A DNA stretch of 12,566 bases from Eubacterium limosum (lineage in GTDB: Bacteria; Bacillota; Clostridia; Eubacteriales; Eubacteriaceae), in the NCBI GenBank assembly GCA_959020865.1, contig CAUEUD010000099.1, positions 1-12,566 on the forward strand, given 5' to 3'. A program made the position numbers and the translations under genes. Shown here in pieces: positions 6,189-12,566 of the stretch (its first letter is position 1; each line of letters begins with the position of its first letter). Below the pieces are notes generated by a model. The model was not told the origin of the DNA. It did no database searches and saw nothing but the letters and a program-made list of their open reading frames with translations.

Positions 6189-8570
6189 TTGTTTTTCAAA
6201 ATTTTCAAAAATGACCTGAAGAAAAAGAAAACCACCAATATCGTGCTGCTGGTTTTTATTGCTCTGGCCTCCATGCTGGCTGCAGGGAGCATGAACCTCA
6301 TGTTCACAACAACCACAGCGCTGGATTATTTCTTTGAGGCGGCCAAAATATCGGATGCTGGCTTCACCATAAGCTATCCAAAAGAAGCTGAAGCGGCAAT
6401 GACCGATAAAATACAGCAATGGGCCGAAGACAGCCCAATCATTACAGATTATCAAAATGCCCGGGTGATCAGTATAAAACCGGAGGAGCTTATTTTTACC
6501 GGTGCTGCCTCTGAAAAAGAGGTTTCCTCCTCCACGATGCTTTATCTCCAGACCATTCCGGAGGACATGAATCTCGTCTTTAACGAGGAGGACGCACGCT
6601 TTACGCTCAACCCTGGCGAGATCGCCATTCCGGTATACCTGAAAAGCCAGTGTGAACTGGAACTGGGCGGCACCGTAAAGGTAAGGATCGGGGAGACCGA
6701 GAAGGATTTCCGCGTCACAGCCTTTACAAAGGACGCTGCCTGGGGAGCTTCCATGGTCGGTGTAAAAAGGCTCATGGTATCTGACAGCGATTTTGAGCTT
6801 CTGAGGCAATACTCAGAGGACAGCGGCCAAATGCAGGGAAGCCTGCTTTCTGTGCAGACCACCCCGGGGACCAGGGACACAGATCTTTTTACCAGCTACA
6901 GTGACGCAGGACTGCCGGATGTGGGCAACCTGACCAAAGAGCTGGTGCGTGTAGCTTATATGGCTGTGGATGGCGTTGTGGCGGCTTTTCTGTTTCTGGT
7001 CTGTGTTTTTCTGACAGCCATTAGTTTTTTGATTTTACGTTTCACGATCGTCTCGGCAGTGGAGGACGATTATCGCGAAATCGGCGTCATGAAGGCCCTT
7101 GGTTTTAAAAACCGTCAGATCAGGCGGCTGTACCTTTCTAAATACATTATTCTGTCTGCCACGGCGGGGCTGACCGGTTTTCTGCTCAGTATTCCTTTTG
7201 CCCGCTATATGTCCAGGAGCATCTCTGAATCTCTGATCATACCTCAAAATGGTTCAGGCATAATTATGGCAGCGCTCGGGGCTGCGCTGGTCATCGGCAC
7301 AACCCTTCTGTTCTGTCTGCTCTGTCTGAGGCGGCTTGCCAGAATCTCACCCATCGACGCTATCCGTCAGGGCAGTACAGGGGAACGCTTTAAACCTGTT
7401 GGGCGGAGTGTCCTGTACCGCAGAAAGAAAATGCCGCCAGTGGTGTTTATGGCCGTAAACGACCTTCTGTCTCGTTTCAAGAGCTATACGGTACTGGCCA
7501 TCACCTTCATGCTCTGCATCGCAGTGATGATTATTCCGCTCAATCTCCGGCATTTTATTACAGGTACGGAGATGATGACTTACCTTGGTATGAGCGGCGG
7601 TGACTTTTATGTCGCCGGCAGCAATACCTATATGGATACAGCGGATATTGAGTCCATGCGCCAATCCATGGAAACGGAGCTTAGAAAGGATATCCCTGGG
7701 CTTGAGCTGCAGAGCGAGTATATTTCCCCGGTTAAAATCAGTACAGACGATGAAAAAACAAAGGAAACCGTCAGCGAAACCATGATGGCCTGGCCCCTGG
7801 ATCAGTATTCCTATACAAAGGGGACGGCGCCGAGGCTGGACAATGAGGTCGCCCTCACCGAAAGCATTGCAAAACGCTATGGTAAAACAGTTGGAAATAC
7901 CATACGGATCACAACCGATGGACAGGCGGAAAGGGATTTTATCATTACAGGCCTGTACAACAGCGGCATGAATCTAGGGAATGTGCTCCGCCTGGGGCCG
8001 GATAACACCCTTAAACAGGGTTATAATGTGAACTTTGTGGGAAAGCTGCCCACAGGGGACCAGGAAACCATGGTCAATACCTTAAAGGAAAAACATAAGG
8101 AACTGAAGGTTATGAGTCCGGCAGACTACTCAGCCCAGTACAGCGGCGGCTTTGCAGACCAGCTCAACACCATTGTCCTGATCGTTCTGATGATCATCGC
8201 CCTCATTGTATTCCTGATCACCGCCCTGTTTATCCGCCTGAGGATTCTGGAACAGAAGCAGAGCATTGCCATTATGCGCAGCAGCGGCTTTCGCGTCTCG
8301 CAGATCAAAGCCGGACTGGCGCTTCAGATATTTCTGGTGCTCGCGGCCTCAATCGTTGTGGGCAGTATTCTTTCCGGCGTCTTTGGAGAACCGATGATGA
8401 ACGGCCTGTTCAGCCTCTTTGGCGTTGGGGGACATATCAGCTTTAACGGAAACTTTTTTGAAATCTATATTCTTTGCCCGCTGTCGCTTTTAGTGGTGGT
8501 AATGACCGCTGTATTCACCGGCTGCGGCAAAATCAAACAGATCCATATCTGGGATATTACAGGAGAATAG
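6189..8570 (+). CDS. ABC transporter permease with two FtsX-type domains
   Basis: A 793-residue membrane subunit of an ABC transporter of the MacB/LolC/BceB superfamily. This type moves or removes peptides, lipoproteins or drugs at the membrane by mechanotransmission. It has a duplicated architecture: TM at about 17-36, an extracytoplasmic domain 37-255, and three TMs (258-285, 318-340, 357-380). TM 432-452 follows, then a second extracytoplasmic domain to about 655, and three final TMs. Each half has the FtsX coupling-helix pattern: EIGVMKALGF (297-306) and, in the second half, IAIMRSSGF. The 4+4 layout differs from classic BceB, which has 10 TMs and one large loop. The start is TTG at 6189, supported by AGAGAGG (6175-6181) at proper spacing; the next Met is inside TM1. 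One base separates it from the ATPase gene. Substrate unknown; export of, or protection against, the upstream peptide is inference from position. Confidence 0.88.
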   Translation: MFFKIFKNDLKKKKTTNIVLLVFIALASMLAAGSMNLMFTTTTALDYFFEAAKISDAGFTISYPKEAEAAMTDKIQQWAEDSPIITDYQNARVISIKPEELIFTGAASEKEVSSSTMLYLQTIPEDMNLVFNEEDARFTLNPGEIAIPVYLKSQCELELGGTVKVRIGETEKDFRVTAFTKDAAWGASMVGVKRLMVSDSDFELLRQYSEDSGQMQGSLLSVQTTPGTRDTDLFTSYSDAGLPDVGNLTKELVRVAYMAVDGVVAAFLFLVCVFLTAISFLILRFTIVSAVEDDYREIGVMKALGFKNRQIRRLYLSKYIILSATAGLTGFLLSIPFARYMSRSISESLIIPQNGSGIIMAALGAALVIGTTLLFCLLCLRRLARISPIDAIRQGSTGERFKPVGRSVLYRRKKMPPVVFMAVNDLLSRFKSYTVLAITFMLCIAVMIIPLNLRHFITGTEMMTYLGMSGGDFYVAGSNTYMDTADIESMRQSMETELRKDIPGLELQSEYISPVKISTDDEKTKETVSETMMAWPLDQYSYTKGTAPRLDNEVALTESIAKRYGKTVGNTIRITTDGQAERDFIITGLYNSGMNLGNVLRLGPDNTLKQGYNVNFVGKLPTGDQETMVNTLKEKHKELKVMSPADYSAQYSGGFADQLNTIVLIVLMIIALIVFLITALFIRLRILEQKQSIAIMRSSGFRVSQIKAGLALQIFLVLAASIVVGSILSGVFGEPMMNGLFSLFGVGGHISFNGNFFEIYILCPLSLLVVVMTAVFTGCGKIKQIHIWDITGE

Positions 8571-8571
8571 C

Positions 8572-9327
8572 ATGAAAACATTACTTAAGGTAAAGGACCT
8601 CTGTAAAACTTATATTGTCAATAAACAGCAGAACAATGTGCTGCGCAATGTGAACATGAGCATTGGGGAAGGAGAGTATACCGCGGTGATGGGACCTTCC
8701 GGATCCGGGAAATCCACGCTGCTTTACACTGTAAGCGGCATGGACAGGCTCACAGCCGGAAAAATATTTTTCGACGGCAGAAGCCTGTCCGAAATGAAGG
8801 AGGAGGCCATGGCCTCTCTCAGACTGACAGAGATGGGCTTTATCTTCCAGCAGATGTACCTTTTGAAAAATCTCTCTATCTATGATAATATCATCTTATC
8901 TGCCTATATGGCGAATAAGCGCAGCCGGTCCGAGATAAACGCTGATGCCGACGCACTTATGAAGCAGCTCGGTATCATGGAGCTGGCTGATAATGATATT
9001 TCTGAAACCTCAGGCGGCCAGCTTCAACGGGCCTGTATCTGCCGCGCGCTCATCAACCGGCCAAAGATTCTCTTTGCCGATGAACCCACAGGGGCGTTGA
9101 ATTCAAGCGCCGCCCAGGAAGTGATGAATGTGCTGGATCAGGTCAATGCCCAGGGAACCGCCCTCATGGTGGTCACCCACGATCCGGCTGTGGCTGCCCG
9201 GGCCGACCGGGTGCTTTACATAAGAGACGGGAATATCAATGGCGAATACGAGCCGGCAAAGACAGCCAACGATTCCAGAAAGCGGGAACGCGGCCTGAAC
9301 CAGTGGCTCATGGACATGGGGTGGTAA
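8572..9327 (+). CDS. ABC transporter ATP-binding protein (MacB/LolD/BceA type)
   Basis: The 251-residue ATPase that powers the preceding permease. Walker A GPSGSGKST at 41-49, Q-loop Q93, signature SGGQ at 147-150 (preceded by ET instead of the usual L), Walker B with D170 E171 inside ADEPTGALNS, and switch H203. The DEPTGALNS form and the C-terminal tail rich in basic residues, ending WLMDMGW, are typical of Firmicute BceA-like peptide-resistance ATPases. All catalytic residues are present. The ATG at 8572 follows the permease stop by one base, with AGGAGA (8561-8566) inside the permease end, so the two are translationally coupled. It lies 25 bases before the response regulator gene. Confidence 0.93.
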   Translation: MKTLLKVKDLCKTYIVNKQQNNVLRNVNMSIGEGEYTAVMGPSGSGKSTLLYTVSGMDRLTAGKIFFDGRSLSEMKEEAMASLRLTEMGFIFQQMYLLKNLSIYDNIILSAYMANKRSRSEINADADALMKQLGIMELADNDISETSGGQLQRACICRALINRPKILFADEPTGALNSSAAQEVMNVLDQVNAQGTALMVVTHDPAVAARADRVLYIRDGNINGEYEPAKTANDSRKRERGLNQWLMDMGW

Positions 9328-9352
9328 AAATACGAAAAACAAAGGAGGGCGT

Positions 9353-10036
9353 ATGGCAACGGATATTCTGCTCATTGAAGACGACAAGTCTCTGGGAGCT
9401 GTGATAAAAGACTTTTTGGAAAGAGAGGGCTACCTGGTACAATGGTGCACCACCGGGGAGGAAGGTTTAACTTTTCTGGAGCACACAGCCGTAAAACTGG
9501 CGCTGCTGGACATTATGCTGCCAGACATCGACGGCTTTACTGTGTGCACAAAAATCCGGAGTACCCAGAGCCTGCCAGTGATCATCATCAGCGCCCGAAG
9601 CGGTGACGATGACCAGATTACAGGCCTTAACCTGGGCGCAGACGATTATATGGGCAAGCCCTTTTCCATCGGCCTGCTCCTGGCTAAAATAAAATCACAG
9701 CTCCGCCGCAGCTATGGGAAGCAGGCGGAAACGCCTCTTTTGCGGGATAAAGACCTGGTTGTTGACACCGCGTCCCGAACCGTATACTTAAATGAAACGC
9801 CCATCAATCTGACGGTTAAGGAATATGAGCTTCTGGTACTACTTTTGGAAAACGCCGGCAAAACACTGCAGAAGGACTGGCTTTTTGACAGGGTATGGGG
9901 CGTGGATTGCTTCAGTGAGCCCTCCACCTTAACCGTCCATATTGGCAAGCTCCGCGAAAAGATTGAGGCCGATCCCAAAAAGCCAAGGCGTATTAAAACA
10001 GTCTGGGGGGTAGGCTACCGCTATGAGACGCTATAG
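9353..10036 (+). CDS. OmpR/PhoB-family response regulator
   Basis: A 227-residue DNA-binding response regulator. The receiver domain (about 1-118) has the acid pair D10/D11, phospho-acceptor D53 in LLDIMLPDIDG, S80, and K102 in the GADDYMGKPF motif. A C-terminal winged helix (about 128-225) ends in the conserved VWGVGYRYE pattern. A strong GGAGG (9344-9348) precedes the ATG at 9353. The gene overlaps the histidine kinase by 14 bases. In ABC/two-component modules of this type the regulator usually activates its own transporter operon; the weak promoter before 6189 would suit that, but no binding site could be defined. Confidence 0.94.
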   Translation: MATDILLIEDDKSLGAVIKDFLEREGYLVQWCTTGEEGLTFLEHTAVKLALLDIMLPDIDGFTVCTKIRSTQSLPVIIISARSGDDDQITGLNLGADDYMGKPFSIGLLLAKIKSQLRRSYGKQAETPLLRDKDLVVDTASRTVYLNETPINLTVKEYELLVLLLENAGKTLQKDWLFDRVWGVDCFSEPSTLTVHIGKLREKIEADPKKPRRIKTVWGVGYRYETL

Positions 10037-11300
10037 GCTTTTGATCCTCACGCTGATTCTGGGCGGGATTGCCGCGGTTTTATTTTTAATCTCACAGACA
10101 CAGCTTCATTTCGAGCAGAGCAGCCGCGAATATCTTGTAGAAATCAACCGTCTGACAAACGCTCTTTCCCTTGACGATGACAGCGCCGGCGCGCTGCTCC
10201 CGCAGATGAAGCGGGTAAAAGACTATGACTGGCTGCCCGCTGCGGCTGATGCGCAGGAAACATCGGCATTTTTCTCCGGTGCGGGCATGACTGTCGACTA
10301 CAAGGTCATGCCCATTTACCGCGGCGGCACTTTATCCGGCTATGCCCGGTTTGCCTACACGCCGGAACAGGACAGCCTTTACCGGCTTGTAAAGACTGCC
10401 GCCCTCTCTGTGGCACTGATCACGCTGGCCGCCGTGGGCATGCTTATCTATGTGGAGCGGAAAATACTAAAACCCTTTAACCGGGCTTCAAGGCTTCCAG
10501 AGGAACTGGCAAAGGGAAAACTGAGCGAGGGCCTGGAGGAGGAAAAAAGCCGGTATTTCGGCCGTTTTATCTGGGGACTTGACATGCTGCGTGAAGCTCT
10601 CAGCGATGAAAGGCAGAAGCGCCTGAGCCTTGAGCGTGACCGTAAAACCCTGGTGGCCTCCCTGTCTCACAATATCCGGACGCCACTGGCCGCTATCCGC
10701 CTTTATGCAGGCGCCCTTTACACGCATCTATACCAGACACCCGAAAAACAGGAGGAGTGCGCTCACTTAATCGAGGACAAGGCTGTGCAGATCGAGGGAT
10801 TGGTCGATGAGATTATCAAAAGCTCCTCGGAAGCCATCAGTGAAGTCCAGATCAATAACCGGGATTTCTATATTGCCGATTTCATGCGAGAGATCAGAGA
10901 CAGCCTGACCGCCCAGCTGGAGCAGCGTCATATTCTTTTTACGATGAGCTGTGATGAGAACCGGCTGGTATATGGAGACCCTGACCGTCTGACAGAGGTG
11001 ATCGGAAACATTGTGGAAAACGCTGTAAAATACGGGGACGGCGGCGCAATACAAATCCGGTGCGCACTCGAAGAAGGGCACGAGGTTATCCGTATCCAGA
11101 ACACCGGAAGGCCTGTAGGGGAAAGCGAGATGGCCAGCCTTTTTAACAGCTTCTGGAGAGGCGCCAATGCAGAGGGCCAGCCTGGGAATGGGCTGGGCCT
11201 TTATATCAGCAGATTGTACCTCAGGCAGATGGAGGGCGAGCTGTCAGCCGAGATTCTGGAAAACGGCATGGCCTTTATACTGGTTCTCAGGATTTCGTAG
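10023..11300 (+). CDS. Membrane sensor histidine kinase
   Basis: A 425-residue kinase partner of the overlapping regulator. TM1 is at about 5-24, an extracytoplasmic sensor at about 25-122, TM2 at about 123-143, then a linker. The phospho-acceptor is H216 in SHNIRTP, the N-box NIVENAVKYG lies at 329-338, and the G2 box GNGLGLYIS at 388-396. The G1 box reads NTGRP (360-364), where DxGxG is usual, so the ATP lid may be altered. The roughly 95-residue external domain separates it from BceS-type intramembrane sensors, which have almost no loop, and suggests direct ligand sensing. The start ATG at 10023 lies inside the regulator gene, giving coupled translation. The stop is followed by the promoter of the second large RNA, and no terminator hairpin is evident between them. 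Confidence 0.92.
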   Translation: MRRYRLLILTLILGGIAAVLFLISQTQLHFEQSSREYLVEINRLTNALSLDDDSAGALLPQMKRVKDYDWLPAAADAQETSAFFSGAGMTVDYKVMPIYRGGTLSGYARFAYTPEQDSLYRLVKTAALSVALITLAAVGMLIYVERKILKPFNRASRLPEELAKGKLSEGLEEEKSRYFGRFIWGLDMLREALSDERQKRLSLERDRKTLVASLSHNIRTPLAAIRLYAGALYTHLYQTPEKQEECAHLIEDKAVQIEGLVDEIIKSSSEAISEVQINNRDFYIADFMREIRDSLTAQLEQRHILFTMSCDENRLVYGDPDRLTEVIGNIVENAVKYGDGGAIQIRCALEEGHEVIRIQNTGRPVGESEMASLFNSFWRGANAEGQPGNGLGLYISRLYLRQMEGELSAEILENGMAFILVLRIS

Positions 11301-11346
11301 AAATTAGACATTTCTTAAATTTTACAAATTAGTTACAAGAAAAACC

Positions 11347-11375
11347 TTTACATTTCTATGTAATCGTATTATAAT
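11347..11375 (+). promoter_or_regulatory. Promoter of large ncRNA copy 2
   Basis: TTTACA (11347-11352), 17 bases, TATAAT (11370-11375); the start would be near 11382. It shares with copy 1 the AAAAACC before the -35 and the sequence right after the -10. Two more TTAC-type motifs lie just upstream (TTTTACAAA near 11320, GTTACAA at 11332), echoing the three GTTTAC motifs before copy 1. Confidence 0.78.
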
Positions 11376-11381
11376 ATAGAC

Positions 11382-11959
11382 AAATCAAAGATCAAGATCA
11401 ACAGAAGTTGAAAATGACAGATTTGGAAGGTCATTGAAAAGTAAATAAGTCCCAACGACCAAGGATTAAACTATAAAGAGCAACAGTGACTTACTCGGAA
11501 ACAATAATTTATTATAAAACAGTAAGGCACGTTAATCATATATTTTGATCATAATTATTTAACACAAATTATCGTGAATGTTTCGGTTGAGTGAAGAATT
11601 GAAACGGATAATCGAAAGTAATTTAGTAGGTAACCTTAAAGAGTGTGAAGACAAATCTGAAGGACAATGAGTATTACATTTACAGCGTATAGAGTCTTAA
11701 ATGTGAAAGTTGTTGAGTAAGGCGTCTCACAAAGATAAATAATAAATGATAGACACAGGATACACTGAAAAATACGAGTAGAGGATTACAATTGAATAGG
11801 GAATAAGGTTGGGATGGTGTTTACTTAACAACAGAAGAAGATTTTGAAATTTGAAAATCAATTGAAGGGAGTGAGTCCGAAAGACATGCTAACCGAGATT
11901 GAACGCTAGAGCCGATTTGCCAGAAGTCATAAAGAGCAGATCGGTTCTAGTTATTTTTT
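11382..11959 (+). ncRNA. Large structured non-coding RNA, ROOL-like, copy 2
   Basis: About 578 nt from promoter to U-tract, close to the typical size given for ROOL RNA. It shares with copy 1 the 5' end, a GGAAGGTCATTGAAAAGT-like block near 11427-11444, a hairpin, and the 3' block 11868-11893. The hairpin stem is ACATTTA (11676-11682) with TAAATGT (11698-11704), closing the loop AGCGTATAGAGTCT. The stem differs in sequence from copy 1 but still pairs, which supports conserved structure. Another likely stem pairs GTGACTTACT (11490s) with AGTAAGGCAC near 11522. There is no plausible coding frame. It lies between the histidine kinase and the TSCPD gene, in the same direction as its neighbours. 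The class name rests on size, layout and context. Confidence 0.75.
11906..11959 (+). terminator. 3' terminal hairpin/terminator of ncRNA copy 2
   Basis: CTAGAGCCGATTTGC (11906-11920) pairs with GCAGATCGGTTCTAG (11936-11950), with G-U and similar minor deviations, followed by TTATTTTTT. The pairing is kept relative to copy 1 although many bases differ. Confidence 0.88.
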
Positions 11960-12049
11960 GTGCTTTCTTTTGGACTTAGGCGCTTGTCAAAAAAATTAAT
12001 TTATGGTAAGGTTATCTCTGGAATTTTTTTAATACAGAAGGAGATTATC

Positions 12050-12301
12050 ATGCGATACGAATATACAACACAGGGCGTCTGTTCCCGCTCCATCAGCTTT
12101 GATGTGGAGGACGGCATTATCAGGAATCTTGAGTTTCTGGGCGGCTGTAATGGCAATGCCAAGGGCATCTCTGCTCTGGTCGAAGGCCAGAGGGTGGAGG
12201 ATGTCATTCCAAAGCTGAGCGGCATTACCTGCGGGTATAAAACCACATCCTGTCCGGATCAGCTGTCTAAGGCTCTTGAAGCTCTGACCGAACAAAACTG
12301 A
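12050..12301 (+). CDS. TSCPD domain-containing protein, TIGR03905-like
   Basis: A small soluble protein of 83 residues matching the TIGR03905-type TSCPD family. The namesake TSCPD is at 66-70, preceded by GITCGYK. Cys residues at 11, 33, 61 and 68 and the GGCNGN motif (31-36) are family features and could bind metal. The TSCPD domain also occurs at the C-terminus of some B12-dependent ribonucleotide reductases; the stand-alone protein has no assigned role. An ideal AAGGAG (12038-12043) six bases before the ATG at 12050 sets the start; an in-frame ATG at 11960 would begin inside the ncRNA terminator region and is unlikely. A weak TTGTCA (11984-11989) may be its -35, without a convincing -10. 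No clear terminator follows. Confidence 0.9.
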   Translation: MRYEYTTQGVCSRSISFDVEDGIIRNLEFLGGCNGNAKGISALVEGQRVEDVIPKLSGITCGYKTTSCPDQLSKALEALTEQN

Positions 12302-12388
12302 GAAATGCTTGAGCGGCCGTCCCCAGACTTTTAATATTTTATGCAGAACATGTGATTTATTATAAAATTTGGGTAAATTATATAATAT

Positions 12389-12400
12389 ATTGTATACAAT
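12389..12400. promoter_or_regulatory. 12-bp perfect palindrome
   Basis: ATTGTATACAAT is a perfect dyad just downstream of an isolated TATAAT (12381-12386) and 52 bases before the consensus promoter at 12452. It contains the half-site TGTATA, also present in the larger inverted repeat at 12457-12482. This is a candidate operator; AT-rich context makes chance possible. Confidence 0.35.
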
Positions 12401-12451
12401 CGTACAATTTAGGCATTTTTATTCATATGAATCCCTTAACTGCTTAAATGC

Positions 12452-12482
12452 TTGAATTATTATACATAATGCTGTATAATAA
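12452..12482 (+). promoter_or_regulatory. Promoter with overlapping 10-6-10 inverted repeat (operator candidate)
   Basis: A -35 TTGAAT (12452-12457), 17 bases, -10 TATAAT (12475-12480). TTATTATACA (12457-12466) is the exact reverse complement of TGTATAATAA (12473-12482), with a 6-base spacer, so the dyad covers the whole spacer and -10. Binding of a dimeric regulator there would block polymerase, the usual layout of a repressed promoter. The regulator family cannot be told from the site. Confidence 0.65.
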
Positions 12483-12514
12483 GACTTAAGTTTAAAATCC
12501 TTAGGAGGAGAGAA

Positions 12515-12566
12515 ATGAAATTGAAGAAAAAACAGCTTTAAAAGTAACTGATTATAATCTTGCTTT
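12515..12566 (+). CDS. Eight-codon frame, or frame-disrupted start of a gene running off the window
   Basis: A strong AGGAGG (12503-12508) sits 6 bases before the ATG at 12515, behind a good promoter. The frame reads MKLKKKQL and stops at 12539-12541. The -1 frame, entered at the six-A run 12527-12532, is open to the window end and reads TALKVTDYNLA. One extra A would give a continuous protein start. It may be a tiny leader peptide, a frameshifted gene, a slippage site, or a sequencing error in the A run. The sequence ends too soon to tell. Confidence 0.35.

Noticed and set aside
6048..6809. Long open frame on the minus strand (253 codons)
   Set aside because: It lies mostly inside the permease gene and across the terminator, with no ribosome binding site or recognisable domain; it is a shadow of the + strand gene.
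4629..11959. Composite transposon or integrative element with the two RNA units as terminal repeats
   Set aside because: The units are strongly diverged outside their conserved RNA blocks, each has its own promoter and terminator, and there is no transposase, integrase, terminal inverted repeat or target duplication.

Overview
The window looks like chromosomal DNA of an anaerobic Firmicute. An acetogenic, rumen- or gut-type Clostridium relative of the Eubacterium limosum/Acetobacterium kind is my best guess. The basis is moderate GC in the genes, AT-rich intergenic DNA with consensus sigma-A promoters, strong AGGAGG-type ribosome binding sites, the paired radical-SAM/DUF2344 genes, and a large structured RNA of a class known from rumen Firmicutes. 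The genus is inferred, not shown. All genes found lie on the + strand.

Layout. (1) 1-1823: a FUSC-like integral membrane protein whose true start may lie left of the window. (2) 1880-4465: a promoter followed by two overlapping genes, a B12-binding-type radical SAM protein and its DUF2344 partner. (3) 4557-5320: a long gene-free stretch holding its own promoter, a large structured non-coding RNA of about 650 nt, and tandem terminators. (4) 5371-6110: a perfect consensus promoter, a 186-residue protein made of three near-identical modules that each end in a CKCKKN tail, and a strong terminator. (5) 6189-11300: a tightly spaced operon of a double-FtsX ABC permease (TTG start), its ATPase, an OmpR-type response regulator and a histidine kinase. 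(6) 11347-11959: a second, diverged copy of the large RNA with its own matching promoter and terminator hairpin. (7) 12050-12301: a small TSCPD-domain protein. (8) 12389-12566: palindromic operator-like DNA, a consensus promoter and a start that runs into a stop after eight codons, with an open -1 frame continuing past the window edge.

How it fits together. The most notable part is the stretch from 4.6 to 12.0 kb. A probably highly expressed, repetitive Cys-tailed peptide or precursor is followed by an ABC transporter/two-component operon of the kind that exports or confers defence against peptides. The whole block is bracketed by two co-oriented paralogues of a large ornate RNA, most likely ROOL-like. 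The two RNAs share nearly identical ends and hairpins with compensatory changes, so they are functional structured RNAs and not decayed DNA. No peptide-modifying enzyme, protease, transposase, tRNA or CRISPR array is visible in the window. The functional link between peptide, transporter and RNAs is inferred from position only.
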